Source: Caloramator sp. (GTDB lineage: Bacteria; Bacillota; Clostridia; Clostridiales; Caloramatoraceae). From it: DNA of 64,000 nt. The notes under the pieces are model-generated. The model had not been told where the DNA came from. It saw only the letters and a program-made list of their open reading frames with translations, and made no database searches. Shown piece by piece: positions 46,458 to 55,443 of the stretch. The position numbers and the translations under genes are program-made. Positions within the stretch are counted from its first letter, which is position 1; each line of letters opens with the position of its first letter. The stretch is from contig JAOAAJ010000071.1 in the NCBI GenBank assembly GCA_026418935.1, positions 1 to 64,000 of the forward strand. The letters run 5' to 3'.

Positions 46458-47144
46458 TTGATAATAGAAACCATATGCAGCTTTTTAGATGGACTATTTC
46501 TACTTGCAGGGTATATAACAAATGGTAGTTCATTTCCAAAACCCCTCACCGAAGAGGAAGAAAAAAGATTGTTTTATGAATATAAAAATGGAAACCAACA
46601 GGCAAAAGCAGAGCTTATTACAAGGAATTTAAGATTAGTAGCTCACATAATTAAGAAATTTGGACCAATAGGTAAGGATTCTGATGATTTAATTTCAATA
46701 GGTACAGTTGGATTGATTAAGGCTATTGAAAGCTTTGATTATGATAAGGGTAATAGACTTGCGACTTATGCTGCAAGATGTATTGAGAATGAAATACTAA
46801 TGTATATGCGTTCTGTAAAAAAGGTTAAAACTGAAGTGTATTTACAGGATCCTATTGGTGTAGATAAAGAAGGAAATGAAATATGTTTAATGGACGTTTT
46901 AGGTACAGAAAGTGATAAAATACTTGATGAAGTGGAAAGTAAGATTTCAATAAGAAAGCTTTACAGAATAATAGACAAAGTTTTAGAAGAAAAGGAAAAG
47001 ATAATAATAAAACTAAGATATGGTCTTTGTGGTGAACCTAAAACACAAATGGAAATTGCACAGATGTTAGGTATATCAAGAAGTTATGTTTCAAGGATAG
47101 AAAAAAGAGCCTTAAAGAAATTAGCTAAGGAAATGCAAAGATAG
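46458..47144 (+). CDS. sigK: Sporulation sigma factor SigK (pro-form), uninterrupted
   Basis: SigK is the late mother-cell sigma factor for cortex, coat and spore maturation. The first roughly 18 residues are a hydrophobic pro-sequence (SFLDGLFLLAG) ahead of YITNGSSFPKPL, where SpoIVFB-type cleavage is expected. Sigma region 2 (LITRNLRLVAHIIKKF, DLISIGTVGLIKAIESFD) and region 4 (TQMEIAQMLGISRSYVSRIEKRAL) are complete, so no skin element interrupts the gene. The start is TTG 46458 behind AGGGGGGTG. Length is 228 residues. It has its own terminator. Confidence 0.95.
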   Translation: MIIETICSFLDGLFLLAGYITNGSSFPKPLTEEEEKRLFYEYKNGNQQAKAELITRNLRLVAHIIKKFGPIGKDSDDLISIGTVGLIKAIESFDYDKGNRLATYAARCIENEILMYMRSVKKVKTEVYLQDPIGVDKEGNEICLMDVLGTESDKILDEVESKISIRKLYRIIDKVLEEKEKIIIKLRYGLCGEPKTQMEIAQMLGISRSYVSRIEKRALKKLAKEMQR

Positions 47145-47166
47145 TATATTTATTTATTTTTTTATT

Positions 47167-47206
47167 ATAAAGTGCCCTGAACCTTTGTTCAAGGCACTTT
47201 ATGTTT
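47167..47206 (+). terminator. Intrinsic terminator after sigK
   Basis: ATAAAGTGCCCTGAAC pairs with GTTCAAGGCACTTTAT with one mismatch around a four-base loop, followed by a short T tract. Confidence 0.85.
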
Positions 47207-47304
47207 AACTGAGGACTGCATTATAATATTTAAGGATAATTTTATTTAGACATTTGAATGATATTTTGATAAAATATAGAAAAATAAGGATTAAGGTGGT
47301 AAGA

Positions 47305-47808
47305 ATGAAGAATTTATTAAAGCCAGATTATTATTTTAAAAGTGTATATGAAATAGATTTAAATTGGCTAAAGGGGCAAAATATTAAAAATATTATATTA
47401 GATATAGATAATACATTAGTTAGTTGGGGTACAAAAAAAATTGATGATAAAGGGAGAGTATTTATTGAAGCACTTAATAAGCAAGGGTTTAAAGTTTGCC
47501 TTCTATCAAATAGTTCAGCAAAACGAGTTAAAAATTTTATAAACAATGATTTTATTTTATGCTATACAGGATTTGGTATAAAGCCAATGAAAAGAAAATT
47601 TATAGGAGCACTAAAATTATTTGAAGATAAATTAGATGAAACATGTATAATAGGAGATCAAATATTTACCGACATATTAGGTGGAAATCGAGTTGGTATA
47701 AAAACTATTCTTGTTGACCCAATAGATTCAAGGGAGTTTATAACTACAAAGTTTTTTAGAAGGTTAGAAAAAAAGATAAAAAAGGATTTAATATATAGTA
47801 AATTTTAG
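47305..47808 (+). CDS. YqeG-family HAD phosphatase
   Basis: This 167-residue HAD IIIA-type hydrolase has motif I DIDNTLVSWG, motif II LLSNSS, a lysine KPMKRKF and motif III GDQIFTDILGGNRVG. YqeG-like proteins dephosphorylate small phosphorylated substrates, with phosphatidylglycerophosphate proposed for related enzymes; the substrate here is unknown. ATG 47305 with AAGGTGG is preferred; the in-frame ATG at 47254 lacks a ribosome binding site and adds residues not seen in the family. It sits alone before the pilus locus. Confidence 0.9.
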   Translation: MKNLLKPDYYFKSVYEIDLNWLKGQNIKNIILDIDNTLVSWGTKKIDDKGRVFIEALNKQGFKVCLLSNSSAKRVKNFINNDFILCYTGFGIKPMKRKFIGALKLFEDKLDETCIIGDQIFTDILGGNRVGIKTILVDPIDSREFITTKFFRRLEKKIKKDLIYSKF

Positions 47809-47868
47809 AAGTTTAACTATTAAAATTCCTGTGCATAATTTTATTAGCCTTATTGAGGAGGAGATATA

Positions 47869-49542
47869 TTGAATAGCACAGGAATTTTACTTAATATTGA
47901 AACTAAATTTTTAAAAGAAAAAAATAAAATAGAAAAATTAAAGGAATATAAACAAATAAACAATTGTTCTACAGAAGATGCACTTTTAGATTTAGGCTAT
48001 GTCTTAGAGGAGGAGCTATTAAATGAGGTAAACCTTATTTCAGGATTAGAGATAGTAGATTTAAAAAAAATAAGCGTTAATGAAAGAGCAATTGATTTAA
48101 TACCCTATGAAATAGTATTTGAATATTCTATTTTACCCTTTGATGAAGATGAAGATAGTATTAGAGTGGCTACATATAAGTATATTGATTTTAATTTGAT
48201 TGAAAAAATAAAACAAAGGGCAAAAAGAAATGTTAAATTATATATAAGTAAAAGAAGTGATATTAGATTTAATATAGAAAAATATTATAAAATAAAGAAA
48301 ATAAATTATTTAGCAGATAAAGTACAAGAATCTGCTATTAAATTAAATAACAATTTATATAACCAACAATTGAAAGTTAACAATTCTCCTGTTATTGATT
48401 TAATTGATGATATTTTAAATATAGCAATAAGCTCTAATGCAAGTGATATTCATATAGAACCTATGATAAATAAACTAAAAATTAGATTTAGGATAGATGG
48501 TGAACTAATTGAAATGTATAGTTTATCCTCAAGTATAATTCCCTTTGTAGTAGGTAGAATTAAAGTTTTAGCTAATATGGATATTGCTGAAAAAAGGTTA
48601 CCACAGGATGGAAGAATAGTTGTTAATGTAGATTCAAATTTAATTGATTTTAGAGTAAGTACTATACCGACAATTCATGGAGAAAAAATAGTAATTAGAG
48701 TATTAAAAAAGAATAATATAAGTTTAAATAGATATGAACTTGGTTTTAATAAAAAAGAAGAAGATATTATAAATAGACTAATTACACAAAATAGTGGGCT
48801 AATTCTAATATGTGGTCCTACAGGTAGTGGAAAAACTACAACTTTGTATTCAATATTAAATGATTTAAATAAGATAAATAAAAATATTATTACAATTGAA
48901 GACCCTGTTGAATATATGATAGAAGGAATCAATCAAATAAACATAAATCCTAAAATAGGCTTGGATTTTTCAAGCTGTTTAAAGTCTGTTTTGAGGCAAG
49001 ATCCAGATATTATAATGGTTGGTGAAATTAGAGATTTAGAGACAGCAAGAATTGCATTAAGAGCAGCAATTACCGGACATTTGGTATTAAGTACAGTCCA
49101 TACTAATGATGTACCATCTGCAATTTTAAGACTTGTAGATATGGGAGTAGAACCCTATCTAATTTCTTGTGCTGTAAAGGGCATTATTGCACAAAGGTTA
49201 GTTAGAAGGATTTGTCCATATTGTAGGATAGATTACTATGCAACAGAGTATGAAAAGAAAATATTAGAAATAAATGGTAAAGAAAATGTTTTAATAAGTA
49301 GAGGAATAGGTTGTAGAGAATGTAATGGTAGTGGATACACTGGAAGAATAGGTGTGTTTGAAATAATAGAAATTGACAAAGAGATAAGAAATACGATAAT
49401 TAAAAATCATAATATTGACATATTAAGGGATTTGTGTATTAATAAAGGTATGAAAACTTTGAAAAATTCCTGTAGAGATATGGTTATATCTAAAATAACA
49501 ACTATAGCTGAAATGGTTAAAATCATTTCAAATATTGATTAG
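47869..49542 (+). CDS. pilB: Type IV pilus assembly ATPase PilB (GspE family)
   Basis: This hexameric cytoplasmic ATPase powers pilus extension. An N-terminal MshEN-like domain (about residues 1-140) precedes the ATPase core with SNASDIHIEP, Walker A GPTGSGKTTT near residue 323, the Asp box HGEKIVIRVL, Walker B MVGEIRDLETA and the tetracysteine zinc site CPYC with CREC near residue 450-485. Length of 557 residues is normal. TTG 47869 with GGAGGAG is the start. It is the first gene of the pilus operon, which continues in the same direction to 54792. Confidence 0.94.
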   Translation: MNSTGILLNIETKFLKEKNKIEKLKEYKQINNCSTEDALLDLGYVLEEELLNEVNLISGLEIVDLKKISVNERAIDLIPYEIVFEYSILPFDEDEDSIRVATYKYIDFNLIEKIKQRAKRNVKLYISKRSDIRFNIEKYYKIKKINYLADKVQESAIKLNNNLYNQQLKVNNSPVIDLIDDILNIAISSNASDIHIEPMINKLKIRFRIDGELIEMYSLSSSIIPFVVGRIKVLANMDIAEKRLPQDGRIVVNVDSNLIDFRVSTIPTIHGEKIVIRVLKKNNISLNRYELGFNKKEEDIINRLITQNSGLILICGPTGSGKTTTLYSILNDLNKINKNIITIEDPVEYMIEGINQININPKIGLDFSSCLKSVLRQDPDIIMVGEIRDLETARIALRAAITGHLVLSTVHTNDVPSAILRLVDMGVEPYLISCAVKGIIAQRLVRRICPYCRIDYYATEYEKKILEINGKENVLISRGIGCRECNGSGYTGRIGVFEIIEIDKEIRNTIIKNHNIDILRDLCINKGMKTLKNSCRDMVISKITTIAEMVKIISNID

Positions 49543-49564
49543 GGGATACAAAGGGAGGATAGAT

Positions 49565-50623
49565 ATGTTAAAATTTCAAGATTTACTGGAGAAAGTCGTA
49601 GAATTGGGAGCATCAGATTTGCACATTACAGTTGGAATCCCACCAACAGCAAGAGTAAATGGTTCATTAGTTCAAATAACTGATGAAAAATTAACAACAG
49701 AAATGGCAGAGCATTATGTTAAGGAGGTTTTAACTGAAGAACAATATAAAAAGTATATTGAAGTTGGAGAGCTGGATTTTTCATATTCAATCCAAGGAGT
49801 TGGTAGATTTAGAGTAAATGCATTTAGACAAAGAGGCAGTGATGCAATGGCATTAAGAGCAGTTGCAGCTCAAGTACCAACGCTTGAAAAACTTAATATG
49901 CCTCCTGTTCTTAAAGAACTTACTAATAAGACGAGAGGGCTTATATTAGTAACAGGGCCTACAGGCAGTGGTAAGTCAACTACACTTGCAGCTATGATTA
50001 ATGAGATAAATCAAAATAGAAGTTGTCATATTATAACTCTTGAAGATCCTATAGAATATCTTCATAAGCACAAAAAAAGTATAGTTAATCAAAGGGAAAT
50101 TGGTCATGATTCAAAATCCTATGCCAATGCACTTCGTGCTGCATTAAGAGAAGACCCAGATGTAATATTAGTTGGTGAGATGAGAGACTTAGAGACAATT
50201 TCAATTGCAATAACAGCTGCAGAAACAGGACACTTAGTTTTATCAACTTTGCATACAATTGGAGCTTCAAAAACAGTTGATAGAATAGTGGATGTATTTC
50301 CACCTTATCAACAGCAGCAGATTAAAGTTCAGCTTTCTGCTGTTTTAGAGGGAGTAATTTCACAACAACTAATAAAAAGAGCAGATGGAAATGGTCGTGT
50401 TTGTGCAATGGAGATAATGGTTGCAACTCCTGCTGTAAGAAATTTAATTAGAGAAGGAAAAACACACCAGATAGACTCAGCGGTTCAAACTGGTGCAAAA
50501 TTTGGAATGAAAACTATGGATATGTCACTTGTTGAACTTCATAAAAAAGGATTAATATCCTATGAAGATGCACTTAATTACTCAGTTGATAGAGATATTG
50601 TTATGAGGTTACTAAATCTATAG
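49565..50623 (+). CDS. pilT: Type IV pilus retraction ATPase PilT
   Basis: PilT disassembles pili to drive twitching. It has 352 residues, with Walker A GPTGSGKST near residue 130, Walker B LVGEMRDLETI, and the PilT-specific motif AVRNLIREGKTHQ (AIRNLIRE-type) near residue 288. ATG 49565 with GGGAGG is preferred over an ATG at 49535 that overlaps pilB. The presence of pilT indicates retractile pili rather than a simple pseudopilus secretion system. Confidence 0.95.
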   Translation: MLKFQDLLEKVVELGASDLHITVGIPPTARVNGSLVQITDEKLTTEMAEHYVKEVLTEEQYKKYIEVGELDFSYSIQGVGRFRVNAFRQRGSDAMALRAVAAQVPTLEKLNMPPVLKELTNKTRGLILVTGPTGSGKSTTLAAMINEINQNRSCHIITLEDPIEYLHKHKKSIVNQREIGHDSKSYANALRAALREDPDVILVGEMRDLETISIAITAAETGHLVLSTLHTIGASKTVDRIVDVFPPYQQQQIKVQLSAVLEGVISQQLIKRADGNGRVCAMEIMVATPAVRNLIREGKTHQIDSAVQTGAKFGMKTMDMSLVELHKKGLISYEDALNYSVDRDIVMRLLNL

Positions 50624-50645
50624 TTTTTGGCTGTGGGGTGTTTGT

Positions 50646-51833
50646 ATGCCAAAATACATAAATAGAGTAAAAACAGTAGAGGGGAAGACAATAAGTAGAT
50701 TAATACAATCTGAGGGTATTGTGGTAGCAGACACTGTTCATAAAAAGAGCAGTGTCTATAATATTTTTGATAAAAATATTATAAATATTAAATTTGAAAG
50801 AAAATTGAATAATAAAGATTTCTATTTTATATGTAAACAATTTTATATTGCTTGCCAATCTGGATTAGATATTTTAAGAATTATTGAAATATTAATAGAA
50901 CAATCAAATGGAATTTTAAAGGATATTTTCAAGGATATTTATACAAAGGTACAAACGGGTTTATCTTTATCCGAAGCCTTTGAAGATACAAAAAAATTTC
51001 CCTATTTTTTTATAAATATGATAAGGGTTGGTGAATTAAGTGGTAATTTAGAGGAGACATTTAGGATGCTATCTGATTACTACTATAAACAATATTCACT
51101 AAATAATAAGATTAAACAGGCAACTGCGTATCCAAAGTTGGTTTTTACTTTAACTTTAATAATTATTATGGTTATATTTAATAAAATAATACCAATGTTT
51201 GTGAATATATTAAATCAGTTCAATAGACAAGAAATGCCTCTATCAACTCAAGTAGTAATTGAAATTTCAAATTTTATAAGAGATAAACAGATTATACTTA
51301 TTTTTATTTTCTTATTTTTATTTTTTGTTAGTAGCATTAATAAAAAAGTTCATTCTGTTAATAAGTTTAGGGATTACTTATCTATAAAACTTCCCGTTTT
51401 AAATAAAATAAATAAATTAAATACAGCAGTTCAATTTACAGCAACTTTATCTATACTCACTAACAGTGGTTTACCAATTGTTAAGTCATTACATATATTA
51501 TCAAATATAATAGAAAATTACTTTATAAGGGAGAAGATAAAAAAGTTAGAACTAAAAATTCAAATGGGAGTTAGCTTAAGTGAGTCTTTAAAAGATGTAG
51601 AATTTTTACCTAAAATGTTAATAAATATTATTAGGACGTCTGAGGAAACAGGAACATTAGATAAAACATTAAAAAATATGTCTGAATACTACTATCTTGA
51701 GTTAGACGAGTATATTAAAAGGTTACTAGTCTTTATTGAGCCAGCATTAATATTAATAGTTGCAATATTTATTGGCTTTATAGTTATGGCATTGATGTTA
51801 CCAATATTTAAGATTTATAGGAGTATAATTTAG
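50646..51833 (+). CDS. pilC: Type IV pilus inner-membrane platform protein PilC (GspF family)
   Basis: This 395-residue platform protein couples PilB to pilin insertion. Two GspF domains are visible: the first with GLSLSEAFEDTKKFPYFF and MIRVGELSGNLEE, the second with SNSGLPIVKSL (as TNSGLPIVKSL), GVSLSESLKDVEFLP and IIRTSEETGTLD. Three membrane segments lie near residues 175-195, 215-235 and 370-390. It starts 22 bases after pilT. Confidence 0.94.
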   Translation: MPKYINRVKTVEGKTISRLIQSEGIVVADTVHKKSSVYNIFDKNIINIKFERKLNNKDFYFICKQFYIACQSGLDILRIIEILIEQSNGILKDIFKDIYTKVQTGLSLSEAFEDTKKFPYFFINMIRVGELSGNLEETFRMLSDYYYKQYSLNNKIKQATAYPKLVFTLTLIIIMVIFNKIIPMFVNILNQFNRQEMPLSTQVVIEISNFIRDKQIILIFIFLFLFFVSSINKKVHSVNKFRDYLSIKLPVLNKINKLNTAVQFTATLSILTNSGLPIVKSLHILSNIIENYFIREKIKKLELKIQMGVSLSESLKDVEFLPKMLINIIRTSEETGTLDKTLKNMSEYYYLELDEYIKRLLVFIEPALILIVAIFIGFIVMALMLPIFKIYRSII

Positions 51834-51850
51834 AGTTTAAACATTTAAAA

Positions 51851-51884
51851 CCTGTCAATAATTATTATTGAAATTATTGACAGG
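51851..51884 (+). promoter_or_regulatory. Perfect 13-bp hairpin immediately upstream of the pilA ribosome binding site
   Basis: CCTGTCAATAATT and AATTATTGACAGG enclose an 8-base loop. The stem ends at the first bases of GGGAGGG, the pilA ribosome binding site, and has no T run, so it is not a terminator. It may protect the 5' end of a processed pilA mRNA. Confidence 0.7.
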
Positions 51885-51895
51885 GAGGGATTTAT

Positions 51896-52285
51896 ATGAA
51901 AAAAAAGAAGGGTTTTACTTTAATTGAACTGATTGCAGCTATAGCTATTATTGGTATTTTGGCAGCAACTCTAATACCAGAAGTAACAAGCTATACTGTA
52001 AATGCAAAAAATACTAAGCTAAGATCAGAGGCAAGAATGCTTCTAAATGCAATTGAACTTTATAATGCATCTATTCAGGGGACGACTAATTTAATTTTAG
52101 ATGGAAACACAGAAATATCGAGTTTATCAACAATTGATGTAAACAATCCTAACGGTGTTGCTCTTAAAAATTTAATTGATAAATTGAAGGAAAAGGATAG
52201 TGAATTATTAAATTATACTATTAGTGATTTAAAAGCTCTTGTAGAAAAAGGCGAATTTAAGGTTATAAATACAAGCTCAAATTAA
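51896..52285 (+). CDS. pilA: Type IV pilin (major pilin candidate)
   Basis: This 129-residue prepilin has a class III signal peptide: a short basic leader (KKKKG) cut before FTLIELIAAIAIIGILAA, with the conserved Glu at mature position 5 and a hydrophobic helix that packs in the pilus core. The globular part is short and lacks cysteines. A hairpin and strong GGGAGGG ribosome binding site in front suggest high expression. PilD, encoded next, should process it. Confidence 0.92.
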   Translation: MKKKKGFTLIELIAAIAIIGILAATLIPEVTSYTVNAKNTKLRSEARMLLNAIELYNASIQGTTNLILDGNTEISSLSTIDVNNPNGVALKNLIDKLKEKDSELLNYTISDLKALVEKGEFKVINTSSN

Positions 52286-52360
52286 CAACAACCAAATGGT
52301 GATTATAAAAATTAAAAATAGTAAACGAGATAGTAAGTAACATAATCTGGAGGGGAGTTT

Positions 52361-53119
52361 ATGGAAACTACATACTTCATTTTTTCGATTATTTTTGGGT
52401 TAGTTATAGGAAGTTTTTTAAACGTTTGCATATATAGAATACCAAGAAAAGAATCAATAGCCTTTCCACCATCTCATTGCACAAATTGTGGGTATAAATT
52501 AAGGTGGTATGACCTGATACCAGTAATTAGCTATGTTCTATTAAAGGGAAGATGTAGAAGATGTGGGCAGAAAATATCAATCATTTATCCAGCTATAGAA
52601 ATGATAACAGCTATTTTATTTGGTATTCTCTATTTAAAGTTTGGTATTAGTATTGCTTTTTTTAAATATGCAGTATTGTTTTGCTTTTTAATAGTCATAG
52701 GAACTATTGACTTATTAACTACAGATGTATATTTTAATACAACATTAACAGGAATTTTATTTGGTATTATTTTTGTTATTTTAGAAAAGTATTATTTAAA
52801 TGTTCCGGTTAAAAACAGTATATTAGGAGGTTTGCTTGGAACGTTATTTATAGGAGCAATAGTATTTTTAACAAAGGCAATGGGCGAAGGTGACATAGAG
52901 ATTTGTCTTTTATGCGGAATATACTTAGGATTTATAAATACATTTTTAATGCTCTTTTTATCCTTCATAATCGGAGGGGTTGTAGGAGGTCTACTTATTC
53001 TTTTTAAAGTAAAGAAGAGAAAGGATTATATACCATTTGGACCTTTTATCTCTTTAGCTACTATTATTGTTGTTTTATTTGGAGATTCAATAATTAATTG
53101 GTATATATCACTATTTTAA
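52361..53119 (+). CDS. pilD: Prepilin peptidase / N-methyltransferase PilD
   Basis: This 252-residue polytopic membrane protease cleaves and methylates prepilins. The cytoplasmic zinc loop has CTNCGYKLRWYDLIPV with CRRCGQKIS; the aspartate active-site residues are in GTIDLLT near residue 127 and GEGDIEI near residue 188. It begins 75 bases after pilA, with GGAGGGGAG in front of the ATG. Confidence 0.95.
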   Translation: METTYFIFSIIFGLVIGSFLNVCIYRIPRKESIAFPPSHCTNCGYKLRWYDLIPVISYVLLKGRCRRCGQKISIIYPAIEMITAILFGILYLKFGISIAFFKYAVLFCFLIVIGTIDLLTTDVYFNTTLTGILFGIIFVILEKYYLNVPVKNSILGGLLGTLFIGAIVFLTKAMGEGDIEICLLCGIYLGFINTFLMLFLSFIIGGVVGGLLILFKVKKRKDYIPFGPFISLATIIVVLFGDSIINWYISLF

Positions 53120-53131
53120 AGAGGGGATAAT

Positions 53132-53602
53132 TTGAAAAAAAGAGGTTATACACTAATAGAAATAATTTGTACTATAGCCGTTATATTAATTTCTCTAAGT
53201 ATTATTAGTTTAGATTTAGATTTATTCAAAAAAGATCTATTAGATAGTACCATTGAAACTATAATCGCAGATATGCAGGAGGCAAAAATGCTGGCAATAA
53301 ACAGCAGAATAAATGAAGTTAAGGTTTGTTTTACATTAGATGAATATCAGCATGATTTTAATGGTTATGAAATATACATAGGTGGACAAAACGGAAAAGT
53401 ATTAAAAAAAACAAGGCTAAATAATGATTATACAATAAGCAGAGTAAAAAGTACTATTCCTGCAAATGGAATAGTTATTTTTAAACCTAATGGAAGTATA
53501 TCTCCTCACGCCTGCACTATATCTGTTTATGATAAAAAATCAAAGAGATATAGAAATATTACTCTAACAATAGGATATACAAGAATTATGGAGGTTAAAT
53601 GA
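53132..53602 (+). CDS. Minor pilin / pseudopilin (GspH/FimT-like)
   Basis: The N-terminus KKRGYTLIEIICTIAVILISLSII is a class III prepilin signal (in short, G before YTLIE) followed by a hydrophobic helix. The 156-residue size and beta-rich rest resemble GspH/FimT minor pilins. It starts with TTG 53132 behind GAGGGG, and overlaps the next gene by four bases. Confidence 0.85.
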   Translation: MKKRGYTLIEIICTIAVILISLSIISLDLDLFKKDLLDSTIETIIADMQEAKMLAINSRINEVKVCFTLDEYQHDFNGYEIYIGGQNGKVLKKTRLNNDYTISRVKSTIPANGIVIFKPNGSISPHACTISVYDKKSKRYRNITLTIGYTRIMEVK

Positions 53603-54006
53603 CAAATTTGAAGAGAAAGGGCTTTACTTTAATAGAGGTATTGATTGTATTATTTTCAATAGCTTTTTTAATTCCTGTGATTTTAGATATAAATATTAGT
53701 AATGCAAAATTAAATAGAAGGAACAGAGATAGTTGTAATATGTATTTAATTGCAATGTCTCTTTGTGAAATTTATAAAAATGATACTAATTTTTATGCTG
53801 ATTTAAAATGTACCATCTATTTAAATTCTTCTTCTGAACTTTTAGATACAATTGAACAAAATATAGGGAATTTAGGCGAGGATAATAATAAGAGATTTTT
53901 AGTAAATCTTCAATTTAAACATTTAGATTATAACCTTTATCAATTAAATGTTGAGGTTAAGGATAGAATAAATGGAGATTTTGTTAAATTATCAAGCTAT
54001 AAATAG
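53599..54006 (+). CDS. Minor pilin (GspI/PilV-like)
   Basis: This 135-residue protein has a prepilin N-terminus with KRKGFTLIEVLIVLFS. The ATG overlaps the preceding stop region by four bases, indicating coupled translation. Sequence beyond the N-terminal helix is not diagnostic, so the PilV/GspI label is from position and size only. Confidence 0.8.
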   Translation: MTNLKRKGFTLIEVLIVLFSIAFLIPVILDINISNAKLNRRNRDSCNMYLIAMSLCEIYKNDTNFYADLKCTIYLNSSSELLDTIEQNIGNLGEDNNKRFLVNLQFKHLDYNLYQLNVEVKDRINGDFVKLSSYK

Positions 54007-54017
54007 GTGAATATTTA

Positions 54018-54446
54018 ATGAAGAAAAAAGGATTTACATTAATTGAATCAATTGTTGCTCTTTTTATATTTTTAATTATAGTAATTGTATCTTTAGATTT
54101 TTATGGTTATTCAATTAGCTTAAATAAAGAACTAAATAATAACAATTCAGATATAATAAATGCTAATATTGCCTTTGACTTCATAACTGATAAAATAAGA
54201 ACAGGTAAGATACAGCTAATAAACTCTATTAATAATAATAGATTAGAGGTCTTTAAGACTTCTGATGGAGGTATTTTATATATAAAAAATGGAATTTTAA
54301 GGTTTAATTCAGATTCACAACAAATAGTACCTGATATTAATTACGTTTTTGTTGAGAAAAAATCAGATAAATTATATAAAGTAACTATAACTACAAAATC
54401 AAAAAATGAATATACTTGCTTTATTGGTGAAGGATATGAAAAGTAG
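54018..54446 (+). CDS. Minor pilin (PilW/GspJ-like)
   Basis: This 142-residue protein has a prepilin N-terminus, KKKGFTLIESIVALFIFL, with the conserved Glu. The rest is polar with many Asn and Lys residues. Its 3' end overlaps the following gene by 11 bases. The PilW/GspJ label follows from its order after the GspI-like gene. Confidence 0.8.
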   Translation: MKKKGFTLIESIVALFIFLIIVIVSLDFYGYSISLNKELNNNNSDIINANIAFDFITDKIRTGKIQLINSINNNRLEVFKTSDGGILYIKNGILRFNSDSQQIVPDINYVFVEKKSDKLYKVTITTKSKNEYTCFIGEGYEK

Positions 54447-54792
54447 AGGAAGTATTACAATTTATTATATACTGATTGCATTTTTGTTAATTACTTTAGT
54501 ATTTATGACAACATCTATTTTAATGAGTTCTAATAGAATTCAAAGTAGTACACTTTTTTCAGAACAAGCTCACAATAATGCTGAAGCGGGACTTATTTTT
54601 GCCTTTAGAAATATAATTGATAAGGAAGGTGAAAAAGCTACAGATAGAACTATTATATTAAATTTTAATGAATATAACAGTGCTGAAGTAGTTTTTAAAA
54701 ATAAAAAATATGAAAAGAAGTATACTATTTCTGTCAAAGGGAAATGTGGTATTTACATAAAATCAATTTATAAAGAAATAAGCTATAAATAA
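54436..54792 (+). CDS. Minor pilin-associated membrane protein (PilX/GspK-like)
   Basis: This 118-residue protein starts at ATG 54436 behind GGTGAAGGA. It has MKSRGSITIYYILIAFLLITL, in short a basic leader with G before SITIYY, and lacks the conserved Glu at position 5, as PilX or GspK proteins do. After the helix comes SSTLFSEQAHNNAEAGL, typical of PilX-like N-terminal regions. It ends the pilus operon; pilM, pilN and pilO are not found behind it. Confidence 0.7.
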   Translation: MKSRGSITIYYILIAFLLITLVFMTTSILMSSNRIQSSTLFSEQAHNNAEAGLIFAFRNIIDKEGEKATDRTIILNFNEYNSAEVVFKNKKYEKKYTISVKGKCGIYIKSIYKEISYK

Positions 54793-54932
54793 AAATATAT
54801 GTTAATTAATTTAGAAGTTAGTTTAAAATTATAAAACTTAATTATTAAGGGAATGAGATTTATATTGATTTCTATTTTTATAATTTTAACTGAACTAACA
54901 TAATACAATTAATTACAAAAAGGTGATGAGAT

Positions 54933-55421
54933 ATGAATATTGTTCTGATTGGTATGCCAGGGTGTGGTAAAACGACATTGGGTAAAATATTGGCACAAAA
55001 ATTAGGCATACCTTTTTTTGATACAGACAACATTTTGGTTGAAACCTATGGAGAGACTATCGAAGAAATGTTTAAAAAAGGTGAAGCTTATTTTAGACAA
55101 AAGGAATCAGAAATAATTCAAACAATATCAGAAAAGGATGGATGTGTTATATCAACAGGAGGAGGAGTAGTATTAAATTATAACAATATTTTAAATCTAA
55201 AGAGAAATGGTGTAATTATTTTTATAAATAGAAACATAGAAGATATATATAAAACTTTGAGTTTAGAAGGAAGGCCTCTTTTGACTAACAGAAACAAACT
55301 GTTTGAACTTTATAAACAGAGAATAAACCTATACAAACAATATTGTGATTATGAAATAAACAATATTGTTTTGGAAGAAACTATTGATAAAATATTAGAA
55401 ATATGCAAACCATATATTTAA
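54933..55421 (+). CDS. aroK: Shikimate kinase
   Basis: AroK phosphorylates shikimate on the chorismate pathway. Walker A GMPGCGKTTLGK is at residues 7-18, followed by FFDTDNILVE, the shikimate-binding FRQKESEII and STGGGVVL, and the lid arginine region EGRPLL. Length of 162 residues is normal. It has its own upstream region of 140 bases containing a 13-base palindrome (CTTAATTATTAAG, 54837-54849). aroQ of the same pathway lies 1 kb downstream. Confidence 0.94.
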   Translation: MNIVLIGMPGCGKTTLGKILAQKLGIPFFDTDNILVETYGETIEEMFKKGEAYFRQKESEIIQTISEKDGCVISTGGGVVLNYNNILNLKRNGVIIFINRNIEDIYKTLSLEGRPLLTNRNKLFELYKQRINLYKQYCDYEINNIVLEETIDKILEICKPYI

Positions 55422-55443
55422 ACAACTAAAAAGGGAGGATAAT

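Noticed and set aside
46458-47144. skin-type element interrupting sigK
   Set aside because: The frame is complete from the pro-sequence to region 4.
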